Origin: Acidobacteriota bacterium
Lineage (GTDB): Bacteria > Acidobacteriota > Thermoanaerobaculia > Gp7-AA8
NCBI GenBank assembly: GCA_021781455.1
Contig: JAJXWV010000032.1
Coordinates: 1-42,535 of the forward strand
Reading direction: 5' to 3'
DNA length: 42,535 bases
Shown here in pieces: positions 17,225 through 25,361 of this stretch. The position numbers and the translations under genes are program-made. The number at the start of each line of letters is the position of its first letter. The first letter of the stretch is position 1. The notes under the pieces are model-generated. The model saw nothing but the letters and a program-made list of their open reading frames with translations. It had not been told where the DNA came from and made no database searches.

Positions 17225-17320
17225 ATGAATGCCATGGATATCCTGATGCTTGCCGGATTCACCCTGCTGTACGTCTTGCTCGTCGGCTTCGTCCTCCCCC
17301 GCCTCGGAGTGCCGACGTGA
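17225..17320 (+). CDS. 31-aa single-helix membrane peptide
   Basis: Reads MNAMDILMLAGFTLLYVL then VGFVLPRLGVPT: one membrane helix with a short polar tail containing PRLGVPT. TATGAT (17210-17215) lies 9 nt before the ATG, with no ribosome site, so the message is probably leaderless. The stop overlaps a possible GTG start of the OsmC-like gene, which suggests an operon. The size fits accessory subunits of membrane complexes, but no family is recognised. It could be missed by gene finders. Confidence 0.5.
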   Translation: MNAMDILMLAGFTLLYVLLVGFVLPRLGVPT

Positions 17321-17382
17321 GCCAGCGCAGCATGCCGCGGGCCGGCATCAAAGGACGACGACAGCGATCACAAGGAGCAGAG

Positions 17383-17796
17383 ATGAAATTCGACGTTTCC
17401 TTCAACGGCGGCATGCGCGTCGACGCGCACTTCCGCGGCCACACTGTTCACACCGACCAGCCCGTCGAGGTCGGCGGCACCGACACCGCGATGGCGCCGT
17501 TCGACCTCTTCCTCAGCTCGCTCGCGACATGCGCCGGCCTGTACGCGATGCGCTTCTGCGAGCAGCGCGCCATTTCTACGACCGGTCTCGCCGTGACTCT
17601 CGAGCCCATTCGGGAGCCGGAGGCGAAGAAGCTCGGCAAAATCCGGATCGAGCTCACCCTGCCCGAAGGGTTTCCGGAGAAATATCGAGAGGCGATTCAC
17701 CGCGCCGTCGATCACTGCGCCGTCAAGCGCGCGGTGCTCGATCCGCCAGAGTTCGAAATTGCCATGATCGAGGCGGGCGTCGAAGTCGGCGTGTAG
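17383..17796 (+). CDS. OsmC/Ohr-family protein
   Basis: 137 aa from the ATG at 17383, with GGAG upstream; the frame is also open to a GTG at 17317. The OsmC fold is shown by GGTDTAMAPFDLFLSSLATC (the Cys near residue 48 follows the hallmark LSSLATC) and the later CAVKRAVLDPPEFE. Family members reduce organic hydroperoxides with two cysteines; the second would be Cys in VDHCAVKR (about residue 110). This spacing is like YhfA/OsmC-like redox proteins rather than classical Ohr. It probably works in thiol or peroxide defence. Confidence 0.85.
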   Translation: MKFDVSFNGGMRVDAHFRGHTVHTDQPVEVGGTDTAMAPFDLFLSSLATCAGLYAMRFCEQRAISTTGLAVTLEPIREPEAKKLGKIRIELTLPEGFPEKYREAIHRAVDHCAVKRAVLDPPEFEIAMIEAGVEVGV

Positions 17797-17812
17797 CGCG
17801 ACCCGGAGGGGA

Positions 17813-17856
17813 GTCGCCGGGCTTGAAGCCCGGCGACCGGCGGGCAGGATGCCCGC
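17813..17856. terminator. Double hairpin between convergent osmC and fadL genes
   Basis: Stem GTCGCCGGGC/GCCCGGCGAC (17813-17822, 17828-17837), then GCGGGC/GCCCGC around AGGAT (17840-17856). The GGGCAGGATGCCC core recurs, in either direction, in the element at 28673-28798. The position between two stops suits a bidirectional terminator. Confidence 0.6.
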
Positions 17857-17862
17857 ACCCCT

Positions 17863-19122
17863 TTAGAAGCCGAAGGAGTAGCCGAACTCGGCCTCCCACT
17901 CGTTCATGTTCAGGCGGATCTGCTGCTGGCCAGGAACCTCGAGCGGATTCGCGCCGACGACACTCTTCGACGGCGCGTACATCAGCGCAAAGTTGAACCG
18001 GCCGGGGCCCTGCATCTGGCGGCTGAAGCCGAAGGTGATGTGATCCTCGATCACGCCGGGTGCGAGGATGTTGAACAGCACTTCCGCAGAGGGAATCGGC
18101 TGGTCGCACTTCGAGTAACCGGCTCGCCACGTCCAGGTCTCGTTCTGCTTCCACTGCAGTCCGATCTTGTAGACGTTGATGTCACTCCAGCCGAAGCCCG
18201 CTCCTCCGGCACTTCCGAGCGGCGCCGCCATGATGTTCGGCAACAGCGGATTGCCGACGGCGAGGACGTCGCTGTAGTGAATGCGCTGGTAGTCGAGCGC
18301 GGTGGTCAGTCCCTCGACAGGCTTGTAGGCCAGGCCCGCCGACACGGACGACGGGATATCGAACCGCCCGCCTTGGGCGAACAGACCCGAATACGACTTG
18401 AAATCGCTCATGCGGATCTTCGGGCTGTAGGCCGCACCGATCGAAACCTTCGGCGTGAGCTGGCCGAGGTACCCGACACGAACGCCGATGCCGTATGAGG
18501 TGTCGTAACCGTTGTTGGTGAGGTTCTGCGCGTTGGACGAGAACATCGAGAAGGCCTGCAGGCCGCTGGCCTTGAAGCGCTGCCCGACCGCGACGGCGCT
18601 CAGGCCTAACGCCTGGTTCGCCGTGAGCTTGTGCGCATACGTCGCGGACAGGAACATCTGCGCGAGATCGACACCGGTGTGATCGGAGCCGTAGAACGTC
18701 GCCGTCCGGTAGTCGGAGTTCATCCCGCCATGGGCGACGAGATTGAAGGTCAGCGCGTTGTTCTCGTCGACGCGGTGGTTGTATCCGAAGGCCGGCATCG
18801 GGAAGTAGTCCGACTTGCTCGACACTTTTCCGGGCGTCAGACCGAAGGTTCCGGGAGCACCCGATGGATTTCCGACGACCGTGTAGTCGCGCTTCGGGCT
18901 GAACAGAGCCAGCGAGATGCTGTAGCCGCTATTGAGGAAAACCGAGGCAGCTGGATTCGTTTCGGCGTCGAGCGCGTCCTGCGCGATCGCCGTGGTTGCA
19001 CCGACCATCCCTTTGCTGGCAGCCCCCTGCCCATGCGTGAAATAGCCGTTCGTGGCATACAGCGGCGTCGCAAGCACAGCGATGGCCATCAGGGCCCCGA
19101 GCGGATTGTGCAGTCGGATCAT
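17863..19122 (-). CDS. FadL/OmpP1-family outer-membrane transport protein
   Basis: 419 aa from the ATG at 19122, with GAGGAGG upstream. A signal peptide (ALMAIAVLATPLYA) is cut just before the mature N-terminus TNGYFTHGQGAASKGM, which is the FadL plug signature. The remainder is beta-barrel-like, with alternating aromatic strands and a C-terminal aromatic (EFGYSFGF). FadL proteins pass hydrophobic compounds across the outer membrane. It is the last gene of the sulfur operon, 16 nt after the DsrC-like gene. Uptake of hydrophobic sulfur (S8 or polysulfide) is a reasonable idea but is inference; toluene- or fatty-acid-type uptake is the general family role. Confidence 0.88.
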   Translation of the reverse strand: MIRLHNPLGALMAIAVLATPLYATNGYFTHGQGAASKGMVGATTAIAQDALDAETNPAASVFLNSGYSISLALFSPKRDYTVVGNPSGAPGTFGLTPGKVSSKSDYFPMPAFGYNHRVDENNALTFNLVAHGGMNSDYRTATFYGSDHTGVDLAQMFLSATYAHKLTANQALGLSAVAVGQRFKASGLQAFSMFSSNAQNLTNNGYDTSYGIGVRVGYLGQLTPKVSIGAAYSPKIRMSDFKSYSGLFAQGGRFDIPSSVSAGLAYKPVEGLTTALDYQRIHYSDVLAVGNPLLPNIMAAPLGSAGGAGFGWSDINVYKIGLQWKQNETWTWRAGYSKCDQPIPSAEVLFNILAPGVIEDHITFGFSRQMQGPGRFNFALMYAPSKSVVGANPLEVPGQQQIRLNMNEWEAEFGYSFGF

Positions 19123-19138
19123 CGTCTCCTCCTCTTCA

Positions 19139-19387
19139 TCACTCCGGGACGCCCGCGAGGTTCGACAGAACTGTGCGCACATCTCCCGGAAAAAGCTCGT
19201 TCAATTTCGTGGCTGTAAAACCGCAGCATTTCAGCTCCGCGAGCATCGGCACCCGGCCGAAGCGCGCGGTAAGCTCGCGCCAGCAAGTGATCGCCTTCCA
19301 GTGCTCGCCGCTCAGCACGAGTCCCGCGCCAGCCGCCGATTCCTCGGCGATTTCCGGCGACCATTCGCTCGCGTCGGCTTTGTGCAT
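19139..19387 (-). CDS. DsrC/TusE-like sulfur-relay protein lacking the C-terminal cysteines
   Basis: 82 aa. It fits the DsrC/TusE core: EWSPEIAEESAAGAGLVLS, then GEHWKAITCWREL, P-x-L around residue 50, KLNELFP (about residue 63) and LAGVPE at the end. Normal TusE/DsrC ends LAGLPKP followed by a Cys that accepts sulfur; here the chain stops right after VPE, so that Cys and its partner are missing. It has other cysteines (ITCWRE and KCCGF). It lies 9 nt after the NrfD gene in a psr-like operon, so a sulfur-binding or regulatory task is likely, but its chemistry must differ. Confidence 0.65.
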   Translation of the reverse strand: MHKADASEWSPEIAEESAAGAGLVLSGEHWKAITCWRELTARFGRVPMLAELKCCGFTATKLNELFPGDVRTVLSNLAGVPE

Positions 19388-19396
19388 CGCCCCGCC

Positions 19397-20338
19397 TCAG
19401 ACTGCGGCCTGACCGGCAAGGACGAAGATCCACCGGAGGGCCAGGCCACCGATCAACAGAAGCACCGGCGCCAGCACCGCCGCGTTCACGTGGCGCCGCG
19501 ATTCGATCGTCTCCAGCGCCATCGGCATTCCGAGTCCCGCGATGACCACGACCGCCCAGAAGAACGCGGTGTAAGGGCCGCCGAAAAACAACGCAGCCGC
19601 GGCACGCCCGCGCTCACCGCCGTCGGACGCCAGGTCGATGAAGAAGATCGCCAGCGCTCCGATTTCCGCGGCCATGGCCATGACGTCCCACCGGCGCAGC
19701 TGGTCGCGCTCTTCGGACGTGGTCGGGAGCAGCATCGTCGCCGCCGCTCCGGCCGAGAATCCCGAGATCAGGAACAGCGGCGCCAGCCACATCGAGCTCC
19801 AGAGCGCACGGGCCGCCAGGGTGCCCAGCAGAATCCCGGTGTAAGCGCCGAGCGCAACGCCAAGAATGACGTTCAGCCGCTCCAACGCCTCGACGTTCCG
19901 GCGCGTCCATGACAGGACAGAGGAGAACGCCGGCGACAGACGTGGCCAGCGGCTGACCAGTGAGAGCGTCTCCTCGGCACTCAGGCGCGCCGAGCCGAGC
20001 CCCAGCGTGGCCGGGTAGATCAGCAGCAGAATCCACGCACCCCATGACATCGGCGACGTGATCCGCAGTGCCGTGTAGAAGCGGAACACGTGGAGTTCGA
20101 ATTCGAGATCCAGCAGGAGTGCCAGCATGCCCAGCGACAACAGGACCGGCGCTGCGAAGGGCAACAGCCGCAGGGCGCGTGATTGCCGCTCTTCCGGAAC
20201 CCGCCGCGAAAGCAGCGGAGCGATGATCATCAGCCCGGCCGTCATTCCGCCGAGGAAGAGGTACACCGCAATCTCCCAACCCCAGACGTGAATGCCGGAG
20301 CTGTCAAAGCCGCTTCTGAAAATCTCGGTCTCGTACAT
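19397..20338 (-). CDS. NrfD/PsrC-family membrane subunit (quinol-interacting)
   Basis: 313 aa with about eight membrane helices. It begins WGWEIAVYLFLGGMTAGLMI, the hallmark first helix of NrfD/PsrC, and later has SPMSWGAWILLLIYP, matching the family's SPMSWG motif. PsrC anchors the PsrAB catalytic pair and exchanges electrons with quinones. It lies downstream of the two YeeE genes, with a 112-nt gap before it. The ribosome site is weak. The placement completes a PsrABC-like respiratory complex, although the direction of electron flow (reductase or oxidase) cannot be read from the sequence. Confidence 0.88.
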   Translation of the reverse strand: MYETEIFRSGFDSSGIHVWGWEIAVYLFLGGMTAGLMIIAPLLSRRVPEERQSRALRLLPFAAPVLLSLGMLALLLDLEFELHVFRFYTALRITSPMSWGAWILLLIYPATLGLGSARLSAEETLSLVSRWPRLSPAFSSVLSWTRRNVEALERLNVILGVALGAYTGILLGTLAARALWSSMWLAPLFLISGFSAGAAATMLLPTTSEERDQLRRWDVMAMAAEIGALAIFFIDLASDGGERGRAAAALFFGGPYTAFFWAVVVIAGLGMPMALETIESRRHVNAAVLAPVLLLIGGLALRWIFVLAGQAAV

Positions 20339-20450
20339 CGTCGATCTTTCTTTCTTCTGGTCATCGGATCGGCCGGCAGCGAGCCACGGGCCCGCTCCGA
20401 ACGATCATTGGTAGGCGTCGAAGATGCGAATTTCCTCGGCTCGACCCACC

Positions 20451-21533
20451 TCAGGAGCTGCAGCCGCCGGCCTTCTTCTTCGGTTTCGAGAAGGTTGCGG
20501 CGCCTGCAACAGACGGAGGTGGAGGGGGCGGACCCCCGCTGGTCATTGCTTTGACCAGCGGATCGGCTTTCCATGCGGCGATCCCTCCGGCAAGCAGCCG
20601 CGCGTTCGGCGGAAGGCGGCTGGCGTCGCCGACGATCACGACGGCACGACCATCGTCCGGCAGGTCTGAAAGCGATGCGGCGCTGACGTTGATCGATCCC
20701 GGAACGCGGTCTTTCGCGTACAGAGCGGCATCGCGGACGTCGATGATCCGGATCGTCCAGGGCGCATCGACGACTGCGCGGGCCAGATCCGCGGCGCTGA
20801 TCGTGGACCGGGGCTGTTTCGCCATCACCTGCGTCGTGGGAACGGCGATGGTCACGAGAGCGACGACCGCGAGTGCGCTCACAGTTGCGAACGCATAGCG
20901 GCGCACTCGCGGCGGCCGCAGTGCGGGACGCGTTCCGCTCACGATCGCTTCGACCTTCTCCGCGCCGATGAATGCCAGGATCGCCATGACTGCCACAGCC
21001 GCGGCGAGCGCCTGGGGCGGAACCTTGATCACGTCGTACAGGAACCACGAGCCCCTGGCCCCGCTGTTGTGGAACTGCTGGAACTTCGGGATCTGCTGAA
21101 GCTCCGAATAGACGAAGGTCCCGGTGATCACGCCGAGCACGGTGAAGAGTCCGTCGAAGTTGCCGGAGGCGGCCGACACGATGGAAGTCCCGGGGCAGTA
21201 TCCGGAAACGATGAATCCGACACCGAGGACGAAGCCGCCGACGAGCATCGGCCAGATGAACGTGAAACTGGCGATCGACTCGGAAATGTCGCGCAGATTC
21301 GTCAGGCCCAGCCCGGAGGTGATCACCAGTCCGAGCATGGCCGTGACGATAGCCGTGAACATCACCTTGAACACGCGCATGTCGCGCAGATAGAACTGGG
21401 CGGCCAGCTTGTCGGCGCGCCCGAAAGCGGCACGTTCGAGGACAAAACCGAAGGCCATGCCGATCAGCACGGCCACGAGGAGTCCTTCCTGCCGCGCCGC
21501 GGTCGAAAGAGCGGTGAATGGAAAGAAGGTCAT
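20451..21533 (-). CDS. YeeE/YedE sulfur transporter half fused to a rhodanese-like domain without active-site Cys
   Basis: 360 aa from the ATG at 21533, which overlaps the previous stop (ATGA). The Sulf_transp membrane domain occupies residues about 10-205, with the conserved SGYCPGTSIVSA motif. A further helix at about 220-240 is followed by a rhodanese-like domain (about 245-330: IRIIDVRDAALYAKDRVPGS and LLAGGIAAWK). Where rhodaneses have the persulfide Cys loop, this reads VVIVGDASRLP, with no Cys. The tail has six prolines, then KPKKKAGGCSS, ending near a single Cys. It probably moves thiosulfate- or sulfide-derived sulfur across the inner membrane, paired with the other half-transporter. 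Confidence 0.85.
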   Translation of the reverse strand: MTFFPFTALSTAARQEGLLVAVLIGMAFGFVLERAAFGRADKLAAQFYLRDMRVFKVMFTAIVTAMLGLVITSGLGLTNLRDISESIASFTFIWPMLVGGFVLGVGFIVSGYCPGTSIVSAASGNFDGLFTVLGVITGTFVYSELQQIPKFQQFHNSGARGSWFLYDVIKVPPQALAAAVAVMAILAFIGAEKVEAIVSGTRPALRPPRVRRYAFATVSALAVVALVTIAVPTTQVMAKQPRSTISAADLARAVVDAPWTIRIIDVRDAALYAKDRVPGSINVSAASLSDLPDDGRAVVIVGDASRLPPNARLLAGGIAAWKADPLVKAMTSGGPPPPPPSVAGAATFSKPKKKAGGCSS

Positions 21534-22045
21534 GACCACTGTCTCCTCACAAACCAGGCGAATGCGTATCCGCCGGCGAAGACGGAAAGCATGAAGATCC
21601 AGGCTCCGACCGAAAGGACCGCGCCACCACTGAGCGCCTGCCCCGAGGTGCAGCCGCGGCCCGCGCGGGCGGCGAGGCCCATGAGCACGCCGCCGCTGAA
21701 GGCGAAGGCGAGGCGGACGGGAATGGTGGTCGCGGAGCCCCGGATGACCTTGGCGCCAAAGCGGCCGGCAGTCACGGCCCCCAGCGCTCCGCCGAGGAAA
21801 ACCCCGAGAACTTCGAAGACCAGCCAGTCATCGAGGACGTTGGATCGATCGCCTTTCGTCGCAGCGAGATTCGGGTTCGCAGCAACGTGCGCCGGCGCGA
21901 GCACCTCGGCAATGAAGACACCGATTCGATTCGCGGCACCCGATGCGCCGAGCTCCTTCCCCATGACGAGAAAGGTCGTCAGCAGCACGAGCCCGAGGGC
22001 GATGCCTGCCAGGTAGGGATTCCAGAATTTCTCTGCTCGTTCCAT
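21530..22045 (-). CDS. YeeE/YedE-family sulfur transporter, first half
   Basis: 171 aa from the ATG at 22045; a GTG at 22051 is the alternative. Four to five membrane helices are visible. The motif GRGCTSGQALSGGA (residues about 125-138) is the conserved cysteine motif of the YeeE/YedE (TsuA, PmpA/B) family, in which such cysteines pass thiosulfate or sulfide along the channel. A stop-start overlap with the next gene indicates that the two halves are made together and probably associate. Between it and the Fe-S gene is a 57-nt gap. Confidence 0.87.
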   Translation of the reverse strand: MERAEKFWNPYLAGIALGLVLLTTFLVMGKELGASGAANRIGVFIAEVLAPAHVAANPNLAATKGDRSNVLDDWLVFEVLGVFLGGALGAVTAGRFGAKVIRGSATTIPVRLAFAFSGGVLMGLAARAGRGCTSGQALSGGAVLSVGAWIFMLSVFAGGYAFAWFVRRQWS

Positions 22046-22102
22046 ATGCACTCACCCCGCCCCCTTCCCGCGTCGAGCGCGCTCAGAGGGCAAACGTCTC
22101 CT

Positions 22103-22657
22103 TCAGATCAGGAAGTACAGATTCGGTTTCGTTCCGGCTTCGGTGTCGATCTGCTTCCACTGGCGCGTGCGGAGCACCTTCGCGATGTCGCTGCCGGAAT
22201 CGTTGATGTCGCCGAACGCAAGAGATTGCGTCGGGCAGGCAGCAACGCAGGCCGGCTTCAATCCCTTGTCGACTCGATGCAGACAGAACGTGCACTTGTC
22301 GGCGTAGCCATCGGGATGGATGGAGCGCGCGCCGTAGGGACAGGAAGCGACGCACGCCTTGCAGCCTGTGCAGAGACTCCGATCGACGAGGACCACGCCG
22401 CCCTTTGCGTAGTAACTCGCGCCGGTCGGGCAGTTCGCTACGCATGCGGCATCGGTGCATTGCTCGCATCGCTCGCTGCGGATCTCCATGGCCAGGTCGG
22501 GAAACCTTCCGCGGGTTTCGGTCTCGATCCACGAGCGGAAGCTGGCGAGAGGCAAGGCGTTCTCTTCCTTGCAGGCAATGACACATGCGCTGCAGCCAAC
22601 GCACTTCCGCGTGTCGACCGCCATCGCATAACGTTTCCTGGAGAGGTTGAATCGCAT
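22103..22657 (-). CDS. PsrB/PhsB-like four-cluster ferredoxin subunit
   Basis: 184 aa with four cysteine sets: CVGCSACVIACKEEN (about 19-33), CEQCTDAACVANCPTGA (about 64-80), CTGCKACVASCPYGA (about 96-110) and CTFCLHRVDKG with PACVAACPTQSL after it. This is the usual layout for the electron-transfer subunit of Psr/Phs/Nrf/Ttr molybdoenzymes, carrying four [4Fe-4S] clusters. It starts 2 nt after the stop of the catalytic subunit gene. It should pass electrons between PsrA-like and NrfD-like subunits at the outer face of the inner membrane, co-exported with its partner. Confidence 0.92.
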   Translation of the reverse strand: MRFNLSRKRYAMAVDTRKCVGCSACVIACKEENALPLASFRSWIETETRGRFPDLAMEIRSERCEQCTDAACVANCPTGASYYAKGGVVLVDRSLCTGCKACVASCPYGARSIHPDGYADKCTFCLHRVDKGLKPACVAACPTQSLAFGDINDSGSDIAKVLRTRQWKQIDTEAGTKPNLYFLI

Positions 22658-22659
22658 CG

Positions 22660-24891
22660 TTAGGCCTCCGCCCGTAGCAAGCGGACGAAATTGACGTTCA
22701 TCCCGGTCCCACCCATGATCGGGTCGACCTCGAACTTGGTGACCAGTTCGTTGTCCGACGCGCCGCGTCCTCTGGCGAACTTCAGTCCCTTCGATCTGTG
22801 ACCCCAGCCGTGGATCATGTAGACGCAGTCGCCGCGGATGCGCTCGGTGACCTTGGCCTTGATCGGGGTGCTGCGTGCGCCGTCCTGGTTTTCGAGCACG
22901 ACCAGGTCCCCGCTCTTGAGAGGTTTGTCTTCGAAGCCGGCCAGAGCCCTCGCCGCGACGGTGTTGATCCAAAGCTCGTTCTCGCTGACGACCGATCCGA
23001 GCAGACGGTTGTTCGCCGTGCGGCCGAAGGTGTGCACCGCTGCCCGGCCGAAGAGGAGCCGGAACATCCCGTCGGGCGGTTGTGCGTGCGGGGTGTAGTT
23101 GGGGAGGGGATCGTATCCCGCCGCTTTGATCGTGCTGCTGACCAGCTCGATCTTCTTGCTCGGCGTATCGAAGGAGAGCGCCAGACCTTCTTCTTCGGAG
23201 ACCGGCTGACGTTTTCCAGTGATCACGCCCTGCGCGAGCAGTGCATAGATGTCCTGTCCGGCGGCCTTGGCACGCCACTGGATGAGCTCGAGAGGGTTCT
23301 TCCAGCCGAAGTAGTCGCCCAGGCCAAGGCGTACGCCGAGCTCACGTGCAATCCACCACCCGGGCTTCGACTCGTACATCGGTTCGACTGCCGGCTGGCG
23401 GATGGCGATGAAAGGCTCCTTGTACGCCGGCGCCCAGAGGTTGTCGTATCTCTCCAGGTAGGTCGATTCCGGAAGGACGACGTCGCTCCATCCCGTGATC
23501 TCCGAAGGGAGGACATCGACGGTGACGAGAAAATCGAGATCCTGAATCGCCTTCTCTGTCTCCTTCGGCGCTGGAAGCGACTGCAGCAGATCGGTGGCAT
23601 ACACCATCCATCCCTTGATCGGGTACGACGCCTTCCCGCGCAAGATCGCCGCGTCACGCATTCCGCAGGTCAGGACGTCTTCCGAGAGCCGATAGAGACT
23701 CGGATTCTCACGATCGGCGGCTGGACGCGGCGTGTATTCGGGTTTTTTTGCCGGATATGCCGGCAGATCCATCGAGCCCGGAAGGATGTAGCCTCCCCGT
23801 CGGCCCCACGAGCCGAGCAGGGCGGACAGAATCGCGACGGCGCGCAGGCGCTGCGTGTCATCTCCGTACCATGTGGTGTGGCGCCCCGGATGGATCAGCG
23901 AGGCGGGACGCGCGCCGGCGATGAATCGCGCGCTGTCGCGAATGACCTCCGGCTCGATCCCTGTGATCGGATAAGCCCACTCCGGCGTCTTGTCGGAGAC
24001 ATGCTTCGCGAGCTCGTCGAAGCCGGTGGCGTACTTCGCGATGTACTCGGCGTCGTAGCGCTTTTCGGCGACGATCACGTTCATCCAGGCAAGCAGCAGA
24101 GCGATGTCGGTTCCCGGCTTGATCGGCAGCCAGTACTTCGCTTTCGACGCAGCAACCGAGAAGCGCGGATCGACGACAACGAGCTCGGCGCCGCGGCCGA
24201 TTGCCGTCGCCAGCTCCTGTACCTGGGTGTTGTGCATGTTTTCGCCGAGGTGCGAGCCGATCAGCGTGATGCAGCGGGAGTTCTCGATGTCGATCGACTC
24301 GGGCGAGCCGAGTCCCTGACCGTAGGTGAGCCCGAAAGCGCCTTCCCGCGGTCCCATGCACTGAGCGTAGGCCGGCTCGGAGATGTTCGGCGTGCCATAC
24401 GCCTGCGCCAGCCGGATGAACCAGGAAGCACCAAAGCCGTGGATAAAAAGGCCCAGCGCTTCGGGGCCGTACTTCTTGCGGATGGCGTCCATGCGGCCGG
24501 CCGTCTCGTCGAGCGCCGCAGACCACGTCACCGGCTCAAACACCTGCGCGCCGCGCTTGCTGCGGCGGACCAGCGGCGTCTTCAGCCGATCCGGATCGTA
24601 AAGAAGCCCGACGCCGCCTTCGCCGCGCGGGCAGAGCCTTCCCTTGGAGAGGGGATGCGCGGGATTGCCCGTGATCTTGGTGACGCGCCCGTTCCTGACG
24701 TGCGCAAGAACGCCGCACTTCCAGAAGCACATCTCGCAGAAGGTCGGCACCACATGGTCGCCGTCGGTCTTCGGGTCGGGGATTTCGTGCGCCTGTAGGT
24801 TCCACCAGTTCGTCGTCAGGCCGGACGCCGCAACCGCCGCGGCTCCGCCGATTCCGCCGATCCTGATGAACTCCCGTCGTGTGAACGCCAT
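22660..24891 (-). CDS. PsrA/PhsA-like molybdopterin oxidoreductase (polysulfide/thiosulfate reductase type)
   Basis: 743 aa from the ATG at 24891, preceded by GGAGG. A Tat signal (TRREFIRIGGIGGAAAVAA) directs export of the folded enzyme. The N-terminal [4Fe-4S] motif is CEMCFWKCGV followed by CPRG. The likely Mo ligand is the Cys in YAQCMGPREG. Later molybdopterin-binding segments include LIGSHLGENMHNTQ, VVVDPRFSVAASKAKYW and HTFGRTANN. The set of catalytic, ferredoxin and NrfD subunits matches polysulfide, thiosulfate or tetrathionate reductases. The YeeE, DsrC-like and rhodanese-like neighbours point to a sulfur substrate. An arsenate or selenium compound cannot be excluded. Confidence 0.88.
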   Translation of the reverse strand: MAFTRREFIRIGGIGGAAAVAASGLTTNWWNLQAHEIPDPKTDGDHVVPTFCEMCFWKCGVLAHVRNGRVTKITGNPAHPLSKGRLCPRGEGGVGLLYDPDRLKTPLVRRSKRGAQVFEPVTWSAALDETAGRMDAIRKKYGPEALGLFIHGFGASWFIRLAQAYGTPNISEPAYAQCMGPREGAFGLTYGQGLGSPESIDIENSRCITLIGSHLGENMHNTQVQELATAIGRGAELVVVDPRFSVAASKAKYWLPIKPGTDIALLLAWMNVIVAEKRYDAEYIAKYATGFDELAKHVSDKTPEWAYPITGIEPEVIRDSARFIAGARPASLIHPGRHTTWYGDDTQRLRAVAILSALLGSWGRRGGYILPGSMDLPAYPAKKPEYTPRPAADRENPSLYRLSEDVLTCGMRDAAILRGKASYPIKGWMVYATDLLQSLPAPKETEKAIQDLDFLVTVDVLPSEITGWSDVVLPESTYLERYDNLWAPAYKEPFIAIRQPAVEPMYESKPGWWIARELGVRLGLGDYFGWKNPLELIQWRAKAAGQDIYALLAQGVITGKRQPVSEEEGLALSFDTPSKKIELVSSTIKAAGYDPLPNYTPHAQPPDGMFRLLFGRAAVHTFGRTANNRLLGSVVSENELWINTVAARALAGFEDKPLKSGDLVVLENQDGARSTPIKAKVTERIRGDCVYMIHGWGHRSKGLKFARGRGASDNELVTKFEVDPIMGGTGMNVNFVRLLRAEA

Positions 24892-24979
24892 CGGCACCTC
24901 CGAGATCGGAGATGGCAGATCGCAGGTCGCAGGTTCTCACCAGCGCTTGCGCCACCATCGACTCTCGGTGCCCGGGGAG

Positions 24980-24995
24980 AGCTATCCGGCTGCCA
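24980..24995 (-). promoter_or_regulatory. Candidate sigma-54 promoter of the sulfur operon
   Basis: On the minus strand the sequence reads TGGCAGCCGGATAGCT: GG and GC are separated by exactly 10 nt, and 9 of the 12 defined consensus positions match. The predicted start is near 24969, giving a leader of about 78 nt before the PsrA-like ATG. The adjacent gene encodes a sigma-54 activator, which raises the odds. A weaker GG-N10-GC match lies at 25168-25182. Confidence 0.5.
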
Positions 24996-25082
24996 TGGCG
25001 GCTATCAGCAGAACCGTTGCACATTCAGTGCGTTACCAACGGGTCGGTGCGCCGCGTCACCGTTTCATCTGGAACGGACCGG

Positions 25083-25094
25083 TGCAACGTTGCA
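25083..25094. promoter_or_regulatory. Perfect palindrome TGCAACGTTGCA, candidate activator (UAS) site
   Basis: A perfect 12-bp palindrome, centred about 120 nt upstream of the predicted sigma-54 start, the classic distance for an activator binding site. A further GTTGCA half-site lies at 25016-25021. The likely protein is the Fis-type activator encoded at 25362-26714. Confidence 0.5.
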
Positions 25095-25361
25095 ACGACG
25101 CGGGGGCAGATCGCAGATGGCAGATCGCAGGTGGGCTTTGTGCGGGAAGCGCCTGATGCCCGGGGAAGCATTGCACCACCCACACCCACCCGTGCTTCAT
25201 GTCTTCCTTTAGTCGCTTCGACGGCGCCGACACACAGATGTCGAATCACAGCAATTACCGCGATCTGAAGGACCGAGATCGCCCGTATGTCGAACGGCAT
25301 CCTTCAATATCTGAACGCTCGGTAACGCGGCTCCCCTGCGATCTGCGACCTGCGATCTGCC

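Noticed and set aside
22798-24798. 666-aa open frame on the plus strand opposite the molybdoenzyme
   Set aside because: It is antisense to a clear PsrA-like gene, rich in Arg/Asp/His with no domain, as expected from GC-rich codon use.
25168-25182. Alternative sigma-54 site TGGGTGGTGCAATGC (minus strand)
   Set aside because: GG-N10-GC spacing holds, but flanking bases match the consensus poorly compared with 24980-24995.
25025-25300. 91-aa minus-strand frame in the sulfur-operon gap
   Set aside because: It covers the palindrome and repeat array, has no domain and no ribosome site.
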